From positions 1 to 6,150 of the forward strand of contig MAXP01000204.1 of NCBI GenBank assembly GCA_001751085.1: 6,150 bases of DNA. Direction: 5' to 3'. A model generated the notes under the pieces. It saw only the letters and a list, made by a program, of their open reading frames with translations. It was not told the origin of the DNA and searched no databases. Source of the stretch: Desulfobacterales bacterium C00003060 (GTDB lineage Bacteria > Desulfobacterota > Desulfobacteria > Desulfobacterales > C00003060). Shown piece by piece: positions 5,947-6,150 of this stretch. A program made the position numbers and the translations under genes. The first letter of the stretch is position 1; every line of letters starts with the position of its first letter.

Positions 5947-5982
5947 AATTTAGGCCGAGTTACGATTTGTTCCAATATTTGC

Positions 5983-6147
5983 ATGAATGTTGAGATGTGT
6001 GAAATGTGTGGGCCTGACACCCATGCCTTCTATGAAGATATGAAACGGATTCGAATCAGGATGGTCCCCTGGTCTTTTTCAGATATAGTTGGAGGGGAAG
6101 TATGGAGGATAGCCAAACGGTTTAATTTGTCACAAAAGGATTTATAA
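5983..6147 (+). CDS. Possible small CxxC protein (54 aa)
   Basis: An open frame of 54 codons runs from ATG at 5983 to TAA at 6145-6147. The product starts MNVEMCEMCG, giving a CxxC pair at residues 6 and 9 and a nearby His at 14. It continues with a charged helical stretch (FYEDMKRIRIRM), a PWSF segment and a C-terminal half reading IVGGEVWRIAKRFNLS. The composition looks protein-like, and the Cys pair could bind metal or take part in redox, but no family is recognised. There is no clear Shine-Dalgarno before the first ATG; internal Met5 (5995) has a weak GAG just upstream. A promoter-like element with an operator-type palindrome lies upstream. The chance of an accidental open frame of this length is substantial, so this remains a candidate. 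It could also be the first member of an operon that continues past the window. Confidence 0.4.
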   Translation: MNVEMCEMCGPDTHAFYEDMKRIRIRMVPWSFSDIVGGEVWRIAKRFNLSQKDL

Positions 6148-6150
6148 TTT

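Noticed and set aside
1..6150. CRISPR array, tRNA, insertion sequence or phage genes
   Set aside because: No regularly spaced repeat units, tRNA-like cloverleaf, transposase frame or phage-type protein was seen on either strand.

Overview
The window looks like bacterial chromosome of intermediate G+C content. The families present would suit a Gram-negative proteobacterium, perhaps a delta-lineage (Desulfobacterota-type) organism. That taxonomic guess rests only on general resemblance of the proteins and on a Sec-exported protein of a type common in Gram-negatives; no taxonomic marker is present.

Layout. A leftward (minus-strand) gene string fills positions 1-4006. In transcription order it holds: a small 81-residue hypothetical protein (4006-3761); a large 848-residue exported protein built as two successive DUF1254/DUF1214 cassettes (3662-1116); a four-helix membrane protein of the DUF4239 bestrophin-like family (1021-224); and the first 78 codons of a protein resembling the N-terminal domain of CorA/ZntB-type cation transporters (234 to the window edge). 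The last two genes overlap by 11 bp, so they are probably translationally coupled. Facing away from this string on the plus strand is a 525-residue protein (4259-5836) with an N-terminal probable DNA-binding domain, a TolB/FlgO-like domain and TPR repeats. The 252-bp divergent intergenic region between them is rich in repeats and palindromes, including a perfect 10-bp-arm palindrome, ACGTTA-centred repeats and a TAAACTAG repeat phased at 11 bp. A good minus-strand promoter candidate lies inside these repeats. At the right edge, a palindrome overlaps a promoter-like sequence ahead of a possible 54-residue CxxC-containing small protein.

Working model (inference). The TPR/TolB-like protein may be a soluble regulator that controls a divergent locus encoding an envelope module: an exported double DUF1254/DUF1214 protein plus two ion-channel-like membrane proteins. 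None of the minus-strand genes has an established biochemical role, so the locus is a reasonable candidate for an uncharacterised envelope or ion-homeostasis system. There is no evidence of a phage, CRISPR array, insertion sequence, tRNA or rRNA. An imperfect 62-bp hairpin between the 81-residue gene and the large gene has an architecture that recalls a degenerate integron attC site, but it lacks clean core sites.
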